A stretch of 64,000 nt of DNA from Pseudomonas marginalis (GTDB lineage Bacteria > Pseudomonadota > Gammaproteobacteria > Pseudomonadales > Pseudomonadaceae), in NCBI RefSeq assembly GCF_900105325.1, contig NZ_FNSU01000003.1, forward strand, positions 2,604,001 through 2,668,000, in the 5' to 3' direction. Both the position numbers and the translations under genes were made by a program. Below, piece after piece: positions 24,757 to 33,376 of this stretch (its first letter is position 1; each line of letters begins with the position of its first letter). A model generated the notes under the pieces. The model had not been told where the DNA came from. It made no database searches and saw only the letters and a program-made list of their open reading frames with translations.

Positions 24757-25965
24757 ATGTCACCCCTCACCCGCTTACTCGCCAGCTTTATCGCCCTGAT
24801 GATGGCCATGGGCATTGGCCGCTTCGCCCTTACCCCGCAAATGCCCCACTTGCTCAGTGAAGGCCAGATCGACCTGACCGGCGCCGGACTGATCGCAGCG
24901 GCCAATTACCTGGGCTACTTCGTAGGCGCGGTGGATTCGATTTTTGCGCGCAGCCATCACCATGTGCGGGGTCGCCTGTATGGCGGGCTCTGGTTGTGCA
25001 TGCTGCTGACCCTGGCGTCGTACTGGGCCCAGGGTTTCTGGCCACACATGCTGTTGCGCTTCGGTACCGGCGTTGCAAGTGCCTGGGCATTGGTGATGAT
25101 CACCAGCCTGAGCCAGCCGCTGGCGATTGCCGCCGGGCGTGCACGCCTGGGCGCCCTGGTGTTCGCCGGGCCGGGGCTGGGGATTGTATTGACCGGGTTG
25201 CTGGCGCTGGGCTCCAACCTGTTGGGCCAAAGCTCTGCAACCTTGTGGCTGATCTACGGCGTAGTGGCGCTGGTGATGCTGCTGGCAATCTTGCCCTTCC
25301 TGCCACAGCCGTCCGCCGTCACTGCGCCTGTTGCAAGCCGCGCCGACACGGCCAGCAACGGCAGCATTACTCACCTGTGCTGGATCTACGTGTTGTTCGG
25401 CCTGGGCTACATCATTCCGGCGACCTTCCTGTCACAGATGGCCAGCGCGCAATTCAAGGGCGCCTGGCAGGCTGATCTGTTCTGGCCCTGCTTTGGTTTG
25501 GCCGCGGCGATTGGGGTAGTGGTCGCAAGCCTGCGTCCCAAGGACCCGGACACCACCCGCCGCTGGCTGATGACCACGTTGTGGCTGCAGGCGGCCGGGG
25601 TATTCGCCTGCCTGCTGGGCAACGGTTGGGGCCTGGCGCTGGGGGTGTTGCTGTGCGGCGGGCCGTTCCTGGCCTGCATGCAGTTGGTGATGGCGCGCCT
25701 GCGGGACGTTGCGCCCCACGGCTATCAGCGCAACACCGGGCTGCTGACCGCCAGCTTTGCCATCGGCCAGTTGAGTGGGCCGTTGCTGGCGTCGGTGAGC
25801 AGCCACCTGAGCGGTGGCCTGCAACCGGCGTTGGTGATTGCCGGTGCAGGCCTGTCAGTGGCGGGAGGGGTGTTGGTCAGCCGGCGACCAACGGTGCCGG
25901 CGCACGAACCTGCTCACGCCGCGCCAACACCAGGAAAAACAGCCCACCCAGGAAGCAGCCGGTGA
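24757..25965 (+). CDS. YbfB/YjiJ family MFS transporter
   Basis: 402 residues, about 12 membrane helices. The start MSPLTRLLASFIALMMAMGI followed by GRFALTPQMPHLL is the hallmark of the YbfB/YjiJ subfamily of major facilitator proteins, whose substrates are unknown. It is divergent from the PtrR-like regulator. The hydrophilic C-terminal tail (HEPAHAAPTPGKTAHPGSSR) is encoded on the opposite strand of the last 89 bases of the NCS1 permease gene, so the two genes overlap tail to tail. Confidence 0.85.
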   Translation: MSPLTRLLASFIALMMAMGIGRFALTPQMPHLLSEGQIDLTGAGLIAAANYLGYFVGAVDSIFARSHHHVRGRLYGGLWLCMLLTLASYWAQGFWPHMLLRFGTGVASAWALVMITSLSQPLAIAAGRARLGALVFAGPGLGIVLTGLLALGSNLLGQSSATLWLIYGVVALVMLLAILPFLPQPSAVTAPVASRADTASNGSITHLCWIYVLFGLGYIIPATFLSQMASAQFKGAWQADLFWPCFGLAAAIGVVVASLRPKDPDTTRRWLMTTLWLQAAGVFACLLGNGWGLALGVLLCGGPFLACMQLVMARLRDVAPHGYQRNTGLLTASFAIGQLSGPLLASVSSHLSGGLQPALVIAGAGLSVAGGVLVSRRPTVPAHEPAHAAPTPGKTAHPGSSR

Positions 25966-27319
25966 ACCAGGCAAAGTTAGCCATGCCCTGCAACGCCGGC
26001 GTGAAGGTGATCGCTACACCTGCCAGGGTCGCAGGCACCAGGGCCTTGACCGCCGTCCAGTTCACTCCGCCGTCGAAGTAATAGCGCCCGCTCGGGCTGT
26101 CATCGAACAGCGCGTCCACGTCGATCTTCTGCTTTTTGATCAGGTAGAAGTCCACCAGCAGAATCCCGAACAGCGGGCCGATAAAGGCCGCGAGGATATC
26201 CAGGGTGTAGTGGATCATCAGCGGGTTATTGAACAGGTTCCACGGGGTGATGAAGATCGACGCCACCGCGGCGATCATGCCACCGGCGCGCCAGCTGATT
26301 TTGCTCGGTGCGACGTTAGCGAAGTCGAACGCCGGGGACACGAAGTTGGCAACGATGTTGATGCCGATGGTGGCAGTCACAAATGCAAAAGCGCCCAGCA
26401 GCACCGCCATGCTGTTATCAATGCGCGAGACGGTAGCGATCGGGTCATGGAGCATTTCGCCAAACACCGGCAAGGTGCCCGAGACGATCACCACGGTCAC
26501 CAGGGAAAACGCCAGGAAGTTCACCGGCAAGCCCCAGAAGTTGCCGCGCCGCACGTCCTGCATGCTGCGGCAGTAACGGCTGAAATCACCGAAATTCAGG
26601 GTTGGCCCGGAAAAATACGACACCACCAGCGCCGTCGCCACGATCACTTGGCCGAACGCCTGCCAGCCCGACAGGGATTTTTCCGCCAGGGTAAAGCTGA
26701 TATTCGCCCACCCTGCCTTCCAGACGATCCAGCCGGCCAGGGCAAACATCACCGCATAGACCACCGGCCCCGCCCAATCGATAAAGCGGCGGATGGACTC
26801 CATGCCGGCCCAGAACACGGCCGCCTGCAACACCCATAAACTGAGGAAACCAAACCAGCCCAGGTAAGACAGGCCTGCAAAATGCGGCTCTGCAAACACC
26901 GCCATCTGTGGGAAAAAGCGCAATACCACAATGATCAGGGCACTCGACGCCAGGTAGGTCTGAATCCCGTACCAAGCCACCGCAATCAAGCCGCGAATCA
27001 CGGCGGGAATGTTCGCGCCGAACACGCCAAACGCCAGCCGGCAGATCACGGGATAGGGCACGGCGGCCTGCTGGCTGGGCTTGGCCACCAGGTTGGCAAT
27101 CAATTGCACAATGCAAATGCCTGCCAGCAAGGCAATCAATACCTGCCAACTGGCCAGCCCCAGCGCAAACAGACTGGCGGCGAACACATAGCCACCCACG
27201 CTGTGCACGTCACTCATCCAGAAGGCAAAGATGTTGTACCAGGTCCACTTTTGCGGCAGCGGCCCCAGGTCCTGGTTGTACAGGCGGGGGCTGTAGCCTT
27301 TGGGCAATTGTTCGGTCAT
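25877..27319 (-). CDS. NCS1 family nucleobase/hydantoin:cation symporter
   Basis: 480 residues with about 12 helices. The start MTEQLPKGYSPRLYNQDLGP followed by LPQKWTWYNIFAFWMSDVHSVGGY is typical of the NCS1 branch containing the hydantoin transporter Mhp1, the allantoin permease and PucI. Trp/Gln positions that contact the hydantoin in Mhp1 appear conserved in WYGIQTYLASSALI. I chose the ATG at 27319 over 27427 because it gives the family N-terminus. No catabolic gene for hydantoins or allantoin is next to it. It overlaps the convergent MFS gene by 89 bases at the 3' end. Confidence 0.87.
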   Translation of the reverse strand: MTEQLPKGYSPRLYNQDLGPLPQKWTWYNIFAFWMSDVHSVGGYVFAASLFALGLASWQVLIALLAGICIVQLIANLVAKPSQQAAVPYPVICRLAFGVFGANIPAVIRGLIAVAWYGIQTYLASSALIIVVLRFFPQMAVFAEPHFAGLSYLGWFGFLSLWVLQAAVFWAGMESIRRFIDWAGPVVYAVMFALAGWIVWKAGWANISFTLAEKSLSGWQAFGQVIVATALVVSYFSGPTLNFGDFSRYCRSMQDVRRGNFWGLPVNFLAFSLVTVVIVSGTLPVFGEMLHDPIATVSRIDNSMAVLLGAFAFVTATIGINIVANFVSPAFDFANVAPSKISWRAGGMIAAVASIFITPWNLFNNPLMIHYTLDILAAFIGPLFGILLVDFYLIKKQKIDVDALFDDSPSGRYYFDGGVNWTAVKALVPATLAGVAITFTPALQGMANFAWFTGCFLGGLFFLVLARREQVRAPAPLVAG

Positions 27320-27516
27320 CGCGGGCTCCTCGTCATACCGGCCTGCGCTTCCGTCACGGGGTGCATACGGGAGGCGGCATGGTTTGTATACGAGACAGTC
27401 AGCAGAATACGTGCCAATAGCACACAATCCCTCTAAAACCGCGTTCCAAAGGGCTACACAGAGCTTTAGTAACGGGGACTGCGCTCAGCAACGGTGCAGA
27501 TTAATCCTGTACACAA

Positions 27517-27915
27517 TCACTGGTGCACCCGATGTGCACACAAGTACCCGACCGTGCAGCAAGCCGATGTGAGGAAGGCGCCCCAGGCCATGTCCATCAC
27601 CGCCAACCCGCCGGACCAGCCTTGCAGCGTGGCCCAGTTGCTCAGGTCATAGGTGCCGTAGGCCACCACGCCCAGCAACGCACCCAGTCGCGCCGCGCGT
27701 TGCCAGCTGGCACTGGGCAAGACCACGAACACCACGCAACCGAGGACATATAGGAGATAGAACAGCACTGCGGGCAACAGGCGAGGCTGATCGAGCATCA
27801 GCGGACCCAGCAGGGATTTGTAGGTCGGGCCCATGAGGACGCCAAGCCAGAGGCCGTCGAGGACCAGGAAGGCAAGCAAGGTGCCGAGGTAGGCGAAGAC
27901 AGACTTCTTGGACAT
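27517..27915 (-). CDS. DUF2177 family membrane protein
   Basis: 132 residues with four predicted membrane helices: AYLGTLLAFLVLDGLWLGVL, a LLPAVLFYLLYVLGCVVFVV region, LGALLGVVAYGTYDLSNWAT and DMAWGAFLTSACCTVGYL. The GLWLG and GTYDLSNWATL motifs are diagnostic of DUF2177, a widely conserved inner-membrane family without known function. It is preceded by a long inverted REP pair at 27927-28013. Confidence 0.88.
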   Translation of the reverse strand: MSKKSVFAYLGTLLAFLVLDGLWLGVLMGPTYKSLLGPLMLDQPRLLPAVLFYLLYVLGCVVFVVLPSASWQRAARLGALLGVVAYGTYDLSNWATLQGWSGGLAVMDMAWGAFLTSACCTVGYLCAHRVHQ

Positions 27916-27926
27916 TGATGCAGCCT

Positions 27927-28013
27927 CTGTAGGAGCGAGTTTGCTCGCGAAAATATTCCAGGCGCATCACGGTGTCGGATGGACCTTTTTCGCGAGCAAG
28001 CTCGCTCCTACAG
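27927..28013. repeat. Inverted REP pair (TGTAGGAGCGAGC type)
   Basis: CTGTAGGAGCGAGTTTGCTC continuing into GCGAAAA is mirrored about 50 bases later by TTTTTCGCGAGCAAGCTCGC continuing into TCCTACAG. It is almost the same as the pair at 50989-51088. Confidence 0.85.
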
Positions 28014-28028
28014 AAGAGCAAACCGCAC

Positions 28029-28865
28029 TCAGCTTAGTTCAATGCGATCCGCGTGAATCACGATCTGGCCCTGCTTGTAGAGCGCACCAATGGCCTTCTT
28101 GAAGTTGCCCTTGCTCACGCCAAACAAGTTGCTGATCACCGCCGGGTCGCTCTTGTCGCTGACCGGCAAACTGCCGTTGTTTTCACGCAACTTGGCGAGG
28201 ATCTTCGAGTTGAGGCTGGACGCCGCTTCCTGGCCGACCGGTTGCAGGCTCAGGCTGATGTTGCCATCGGCGCGGATCTCTTTGATAAAGCCTTTCTCTT
28301 CCTTGCCCGGGCGCAGAAACTTGAACACTTCGTTCTTGTGGATCAGGCCCCAGTGCTTGTTGTTGATGATCGCCTTGAAGCCCATGTCGGTGGCTTCGGC
28401 GACCAGCAGGTCGACTTCCTGGCCCACGACGTAGTTGGCCGGCGTCTTGTCCAGGTAGCGGTCGAGGCGCGCGGTCGCGGTAATACGCTTGGTGTGTTTG
28501 TCGAGGTAGACATGCACCACGCAGTATTCACCGGCGGTCATCTGACGTTTCTCTTCCGAATACGGCAGCAACAGATCCTTTGGCAAGCCCCAGTCGAGGA
28601 ACACGCCAATACTGTTGACTTCCACGACTTTCAAACTGGCAAATTCGCCGACTTGAACTTTCGGTTTTTCGGTAGTGGCGATAAGTTTGTCATCGCTGTC
28701 CAGATAAATGAAAACGTTAAGCCAGTCTTCATCTTCACTGGGAATATCTTTGGGGATATACCGATTAGGCAAGAGGATTTCGCCATCTTGCGCACCATCG
28801 AGGTACAAACCAAAGTTAGTGTGTTTAACCACTTGCAAGCTGTTGTAGCGCCCGACTAAAGCCAT
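28029..28865 (-). CDS. cvfB: CvfB-type S1 RNA-binding protein
   Basis: 278 residues from the ATG at 28865 (MALVGRYNSLQVVKHTNFGL). Successive S1-like OB folds can be followed: residues 4-60 (NFGLYLDG), 65-130 (SIGVFLDWGLPKDLLLPY) and 150-215 (DMGFKAIINNKHWGLIHKNE). A C-terminal winged helix with LFGVSKGNFKKAIGALYKQG ends the protein. This is the architecture of CvfB/YitL, first described as a conserved virulence factor in Staphylococcus, and it suggests single-stranded RNA binding. The upstream in-frame ATG at 28880 is possible. It stands alone upstream of the DUF2177 gene. Confidence 0.88.
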   Translation of the reverse strand: MALVGRYNSLQVVKHTNFGLYLDGAQDGEILLPNRYIPKDIPSEDEDWLNVFIYLDSDDKLIATTEKPKVQVGEFASLKVVEVNSIGVFLDWGLPKDLLLPYSEEKRQMTAGEYCVVHVYLDKHTKRITATARLDRYLDKTPANYVVGQEVDLLVAEATDMGFKAIINNKHWGLIHKNEVFKFLRPGKEEKGFIKEIRADGNISLSLQPVGQEAASSLNSKILAKLRENNGSLPVSDKSDPAVISNLFGVSKGNFKKAIGALYKQGQIVIHADRIELS

Positions 28866-29187
28866 TTCCAATACCCTCATTGCGTGGGCGGCATTCTACC
28901 CGAGTTGCGCTTGCCACGCGCGTGCGCCTGAAAAATCGCGGGTTTGCCTGGCGTTCCAGTGGCAGCGCCCCGCTCGTCCGATCATTCGGCTGAATTTTGC
29001 CACGCCGCCGGTGCCGGCTCAGCCCGTGGTTTCGAGTTAAAACAGTAAGTTAGGGGCTAATATCAAAAATAAACTTTGGCTGTTTTCAGCTGCCGCTCTT
29101 ATTCCCGGGGGATATTTACCGAGCAATTGTCAAGTATTTCCTGTACGATGCCTGGCCAAGTTAATTTTCTACAGGTTAGTGGCCGCC
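28866..29187. other. Intergenic region between cvfB and a small divergent gene
   Basis: 322 bases without a gene. It carries the outward promoters of cvfB and the 59-residue protein gene. The right half (from about 29040) is AT-rich, consistent with promoter DNA, but I cannot name specific boxes with confidence. Confidence 0.5.
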
Positions 29188-29367
29188 ATGCGTGTAAAAG
29201 CATCCAACAGCAAAGCAAAGCCAGCTCCCGCCGTTGAAACCAGCGAATCGATCAACAGCCAGATTGCTGCTTTCCTCAAGTCCGGTGGCGAAATCCAGCA
29301 AATTGCCAAGGGCGTGAGCGGCCAGACTTTCGGCCCGTCCAAGCAGATCAGCCTGGGTAAAAAGTAA
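29188..29367 (+). CDS. Small conserved hypothetical protein (59 aa)
   Basis: 59 residues, basic, starting MRVKASNSKAKPAPAVETSE and ending FGPSKQISLGKK, with a central helix INSQIAAFLKSGGEIQQIAK. The flexible Lys-rich ends and short helix suggest a nucleic-acid-associated or ribosome-associated protein, but this is inference. An alternative GTG start at 29179 has a poorly spaced ribosome site. I recognise it only as a Pseudomonas-type small hypothetical protein, divergent from cvfB. Confidence 0.6.
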   Translation: MRVKASNSKAKPAPAVETSESINSQIAAFLKSGGEIQQIAKGVSGQTFGPSKQISLGKK

Positions 29368-29574
29368 TACCGCGCAGCACATCTGGTCCCTAAGCGTCTT
29401 GCCTTCAAGGCGCTAGGACTAGAGCCCGAAATACCCTCTCGCGTCACCTTCAAGAACGTGCAAATCGACGAACGGGCCTCACCTCCTGACATTCGCCGGT
29501 ATGCTTGCACACGTCTAGCACGGGTATCTGCCCTATTTTTCCGTTACTGCTCCTCGCTTTTCATGGAGTGAAGC

Positions 29575-30297
29575 ATGCTTAAACGCTGCATTTTCGTGGC
29601 CAGTATCCTGGCGGCCAGCCCTCTCGCCGAAGCGCAGATTTTCCAGCGTGAACTGGGCGACTTCGACCTGAAATTGGGCACCACCCCCAGCCGCAGCATG
29701 GCCCAGGGACTGGTCAAGCCGACCTCGCCGGGCAGCGACTCGTTCCATGGCGGGCTGGACCTGAGCCATGACAGCGGCCTGTACTTCGGCCAGTTTTCGC
29801 CGAACATGGGCCTGTCCTCGGCCAGCACTCTCGAAGTCGATTCGTACATGGGGTTCAAGCACCCTTTCGACCAGACCCTGGGCTATGAAGTCGGCCTGAT
29901 CCACTACAGCTACCCCAAGCTCAGCCCCCTCGACAGCCAGGAGTTCTACGGCGGTCTGAATCTACTCGGCAATCGTTTCGGCGCTTCCTTCAGCAACGAC
30001 CCGGACCGCCAGGACAGCACGCTGTTCGCCGACCTCGGCGGTACCCAGCCCTTCGGCATCGGCGTCAGCATGAAATACACCACCCATCAGCTGGGCACGC
30101 CGGCTTCGGTAGAGGGCGGCACCATCAGCAGCTTCAGCGACTGGTCGGTACAGTTCTCCCGCGCCTGGAAAGGCATCGACCTAGACCTGATCTACAGCGA
30201 CTCCAGCCTCAGCGGTGGCGATTGTTCGGCCTACTCCGGACACAATTCGCAATGCGATGGCCTGTTGACCCTGAAGGCGGTGCGGTCGTTTTATTGA
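29575..30297 (+). CDS. TorF family putative outer-membrane porin
   Basis: 240 residues with a Sec signal peptide (MLKRCIFVASILAASPLAEA). The mature protein is rich in alternating strands with aromatic ends (LYFGQFSPNMGLSS, YEVGLIHYSYPKL, EFYGGLNLLGNRFG) and finishes with a terminal Phe-Tyr (AVRSFY), typical of outer-membrane beta-barrels. It fits the TorF (TIGR02001) putative porin family, whose substrates are not established. A ribosome site (TGGAG) precedes the ATG, and the 207-base gap before it contains no gene. Confidence 0.8.
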   Translation: MLKRCIFVASILAASPLAEAQIFQRELGDFDLKLGTTPSRSMAQGLVKPTSPGSDSFHGGLDLSHDSGLYFGQFSPNMGLSSASTLEVDSYMGFKHPFDQTLGYEVGLIHYSYPKLSPLDSQEFYGGLNLLGNRFGASFSNDPDRQDSTLFADLGGTQPFGIGVSMKYTTHQLGTPASVEGGTISSFSDWSVQFSRAWKGIDLDLIYSDSSLSGGDCSAYSGHNSQCDGLLTLKAVRSFY

Positions 30298-30363
30298 TGG
30301 GCTGAACTGTCGCGTGCGCCGCGGGTTCACATGCATTGACTCCCTCTGCGCAAGGACACGCCC

Positions 30364-31230
30364 ATGTTGCATCGGCTCAAACTGCTGGTGGTATTCCTGA
30401 CCCTGAGCCTGGTGCTCGCCGGCTGCAACCGCGTGGGCCTGGCCTACCGCAACCTGGACGTGATCATCCCCTGGACCCTCAACGACTACCTGGACATGAA
30501 CGCCGGGCAGAAGAGCTGGTTCAACGACAAGCTCAAGGACCACCTGGCCTGGCACTGCACCACACAATTGCCGGGTTACCTCGACTGGCTCGACCGCCTG
30601 CAAGCAATGGTCGAGAACAACCAGGTCACCGATGCAGCGCTGCAAACCCGCACGGTTGAGGCCAAGCAGGCGATTGCCGAGGTGGCACGGGAAATCACCC
30701 CGTCGGCGATTGAATTGTTACAAGGGCTGGATGACCAGCAGGTCAACGACATGAACGATGCCCTGGCCAAGGACCTGCGCAAACGCCAGGACGAATACCT
30801 CAAGCCGCCGCTGGCCAAGCAGATCCAGGACCGCGCCGAGCGTATGAACAAGCGTCTGGATGCGTGGATGGGGCCACTGAGCGATAGCCAGAAGAACCGG
30901 GTCATGGCCTGGTCCATCAGCCTGGGCGAGCAGAACGAGCAGTGGATCGGCAACCGTGCCCACTGGCAGGCACAATTCATCGACGCCGTGCAGCAACGCC
31001 ACAGCACCGATTTCCCGCAGAAAATCCAGCAACTGCTGGTGGACCGCGAAAGCCTGTGGACACCGGAGTATCGCGCGGCGTATGCCCAGACCGAAGCCGC
31101 CGCGCGTAGCCTGATCGTCGACGTCATGGCCGACAGCAGCGTGCCGCAACGGCTGAAACTCACCCAGAAAATCGACAAGGTCCGCAGTGACTTCCAGGCG
31201 CTCAAATGCCTGAAAAGCGCGCAGTCCTAA
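30364..31230 (+). CDS. DUF6279 family lipoprotein
   Basis: 288 residues. The signal peptide ends in the lipobox VLAGC (Cys21), followed by NRVGLAYRNLDVIIPWTLND, the diagnostic start of the DUF6279 family. The rest is almost all alpha-helical with repeated Gln/Glu/Arg-rich helices. The protein should sit on the periplasmic face of a membrane; the function is unknown. Its stop overlaps the stop region of the convergent copD gene by four bases (31227-31230). Confidence 0.82.
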   Translation: MLHRLKLLVVFLTLSLVLAGCNRVGLAYRNLDVIIPWTLNDYLDMNAGQKSWFNDKLKDHLAWHCTTQLPGYLDWLDRLQAMVENNQVTDAALQTRTVEAKQAIAEVAREITPSAIELLQGLDDQQVNDMNDALAKDLRKRQDEYLKPPLAKQIQDRAERMNKRLDAWMGPLSDSQKNRVMAWSISLGEQNEQWIGNRAHWQAQFIDAVQQRHSTDFPQKIQQLLVDRESLWTPEYRAAYAQTEAAARSLIVDVMADSSVPQRLKLTQKIDKVRSDFQALKCLKSAQS

Positions 31231-32108
31231 TTGGGCGCCAGGGTGCCCAACCAGGCCACCAGCGCGAGGATCAGCGCCCCTGCCCCCATCTCCAGCACCA
31301 TGCTGCGCCGTAGCGCAGCCATGGCAGCGACATAATCACCGGTCGCCACGGACCGTTGCAGAAGCGGCGTCAGGTGGAAACGATTGAGCGCCGCCAGCCC
31401 CAGCATCAAGCCAAACAGTCCCAGCTTCAGGCACAACAGGATCGCGTAGACACCGCCGGTAAGGCCCTCCAGATTCAGCCCGACCACCAGCAGATAGTTG
31501 ACCACACCGGTGCCGATCAGCACCGCGACAAATCCCGCTCCCACATGCTCGAACCCCTTCAGCGCCCTTGCCAGCACCCGAACGTGATAAGCATCGTGCA
31601 AAGACGTGCGCCTCGACAACAACCCGAACGCCGCCAACGCCCCGACCCAGCCGCCGGCCGCCAACAGATGCGCGCCGTCGCTGAGGATGTGCCACACACC
31701 CAGCGTGCCTTCATGCATCACGCCGTGCCCGGTCCACGCCAGCGTCACCAACGCGGCGGCGCCCGACAACGTGGCCAATGGCAGGCGAGTGCCAAGCGCA
31801 GCCACCACCAGCGCCGCCATCCGTAGCCACCACGTCAAGCCCAGGTCGGTCTGCCAGAGCATCATGTGCAGATGCGGCCACAGCGTCTGCCAATCCGTTG
31901 CGCCACTCATGGCCTGGGTCAGCGTCAACAGCGACGCCATCGACAGCACTATCCCGACGCCAGCCGTCAGCCGCAGCAGGCCCTTCAAATTCAGCAGCAC
32001 GCGCTCCGGCGCCTTGAGCCCGTAAAGACCAAAGAGCCCCAGGCCAAACAACAACATCAGGTCAAGATAGAGCGCAAAGCGCAGTGTGACTTGGGTCAAT
32101 TCGCTCAT
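31227..32108 (-). CDS. copD: Copper resistance inner-membrane protein CopD
   Basis: 293 residues with about eight membrane helices. CopD works with periplasmic CopC in copper import to, or handling at, the cytoplasmic side. Conserved features visible: FALYLDLMLLFGLGLFGLYG at the N-terminus, the TLAWTGHGVMHEG segment with paired His residues, LSDGAHLLAAGGWVGAL and the C-terminal LNRFHLTPLLQR. Its ATG overlaps the copC stop by four bases (32105-32108), so copC and copD are coupled. It is the last gene of copABCD. Confidence 0.92.
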   Translation of the reverse strand: MSELTQVTLRFALYLDLMLLFGLGLFGLYGLKAPERVLLNLKGLLRLTAGVGIVLSMASLLTLTQAMSGATDWQTLWPHLHMMLWQTDLGLTWWLRMAALVVAALGTRLPLATLSGAAALVTLAWTGHGVMHEGTLGVWHILSDGAHLLAAGGWVGALAAFGLLSRRTSLHDAYHVRVLARALKGFEHVGAGFVAVLIGTGVVNYLLVVGLNLEGLTGGVYAILLCLKLGLFGLMLGLAALNRFHLTPLLQRSVATGDYVAAMAALRRSMVLEMGAGALILALVAWLGTLAPN

Positions 32109-32491
32109 GGCTGGACGCTGAACACCACGTTACCGGTAATCGGGTGCGTGTCGGATGACACTGCGCGCCAATCGACCCGGTAGGTGCCGGTAGCCAGTGC
32201 AGAGGCCGGCTTGATCAGCATCACCCTGGGGTCGGTGCTCGCCGCGACACTGGCCTTGATGGGCATCGGCGAATTGGGCATGCCGGGCATATCGGTCATG
32301 GTCAGCCTGGCCCCGGAAAACTGCGTCAGCAGGTTCTCCGAAAAGCGCAGTTCAATGACGGCCGGCGCGGCACCTTGGGCCCCGGCTGGAGGGAGGGAGG
32401 ACAACAGTTTCGGATGGGCCGAGGCCGGCAGGCTGATCATCAATCCGACCCACAGCGCCCCCCCTGTTAACGCGGTTTTCAACATCGACAT
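32105..32491 (-). CDS. copC: Periplasmic copper-binding protein CopC
   Basis: 128 residues. The signal peptide is cut at ASA, leaving the mature N-terminus HPKLLSSLPPAGAQG, whose first His is the Cu(II) ligand. The beta-barrel continues with LRFSENL, a Met-containing Cu(I) loop (MTDMPGMPNSPMP) and WRAVSSDTHPITG, where the distal His lies. I placed the start at 32491 (MSMLKTALTGG); an ATG at 32485 is also possible. The stop overlaps the copD start. It follows copB after a short gap in the copABCD operon. Confidence 0.92.
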   Translation of the reverse strand: MSMLKTALTGGALWVGLMISLPASAHPKLLSSLPPAGAQGAAPAVIELRFSENLLTQFSGARLTMTDMPGMPNSPMPIKASVAASTDPRVMLIKPASALATGTYRVDWRAVSSDTHPITGNVVFSVQP

Positions 32492-32541
32492 GCAAGGCTC
32501 CAGGCCGCTCAAGGCGGCGAGTTATAGGAATAAGAAACCGG

Positions 32542-33366
32542 TTAAAACCAAAGGCGCACACCGACCACCCAGCGCAGCTGGCTGATGTCTTCGCCTTCGT
32601 CGCGAGCGTACTGCGCCGTCCGCCCATAGCTGCGGTTCCAACTCACCCCCACGTAAGGCGCCAACTCCCGGCGCACCTCGTAGCGCAAGCGCAGGCCCAG
32701 CTCGCTTTCCGACAGGCCTGCGCCCACCCGGCGCTGCGGATCGTTCTGCGCATAAAAATTGAGTTCGGCCGTCGGCTGAAGGATCAGGCGGTTGGTCAGC
32801 AGGATGTCGTAGTCCCCTTCCAGACGTGCCGCGGTGTGGCCCGACTCACCCACAAACAGCGTCGCCTCGGCCTCGAAGTCGTAGAGCGCCATGCCCTGCA
32901 GGCCGAACGCCGCCCAGGTCTGGCTATCTGCGGGCTTGAAGTCCTGGCGCACGCCGCCAACCAGGTCCCACCAAGGGCTGATGGCGTGCCCCCACAACGC
33001 CTGGGCTTCGGCGCTGTCAGTGCGACCGGCGCTGCGCTCGCCTTCGCTGCGCAGCCACAGGCGGTCGATGTCACCACCGAGCCAGCCCTTGATGTCCCAG
33101 TTCAGCGCACCACCGCCACCGCCGCCTTGCCATTCCAGCTGGTTGACCAGCAGCATCGAGTTGATGCCGCTGTCATGCACCACATGCCCGCCCGGCGCGT
33201 TGTACACGGCGGCGCGATCAGCGTCGGTGAGCAGCGGGATCGGCGTACGGCTTTCGCTCAGCGCCGGAACCGCCGGGCTCATGCCTTGAAACTCCTCGGC
33301 CTGGGCCGGCGAGCCGAATGCCCACCCGGCCAGCGCGATACACACAGATAAAACCCGACGGTTCAT
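32542..33366 (-). CDS. copB: Outer-membrane copper resistance protein CopB (short form)
   Basis: 274 residues from the ATG at 33366, which has GAGG upstream. The signal peptide is MNRRVLSVCIALAGWAFGSPAQA. The body is the CopB beta-barrel: LEWQGGGGGGALNWDIKGWLGGD near the start and a terminal RWVVGVRLWF ending in Phe. The Met-His-rich N-terminal repeats found in many CopB proteins are missing; only a short MSPAVPALSES linker precedes the barrel, so it may pass copper but not store it. It lies 10 bp after copA, with an overlapping ribosome site. Confidence 0.9.
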   Translation of the reverse strand: MNRRVLSVCIALAGWAFGSPAQAEEFQGMSPAVPALSESRTPIPLLTDADRAAVYNAPGGHVVHDSGINSMLLVNQLEWQGGGGGGALNWDIKGWLGGDIDRLWLRSEGERSAGRTDSAEAQALWGHAISPWWDLVGGVRQDFKPADSQTWAAFGLQGMALYDFEAEATLFVGESGHTAARLEGDYDILLTNRLILQPTAELNFYAQNDPQRRVGAGLSESELGLRLRYEVRRELAPYVGVSWNRSYGRTAQYARDEGEDISQLRWVVGVRLWF

Positions 33367-33376
33367 GCTCGCTTCC

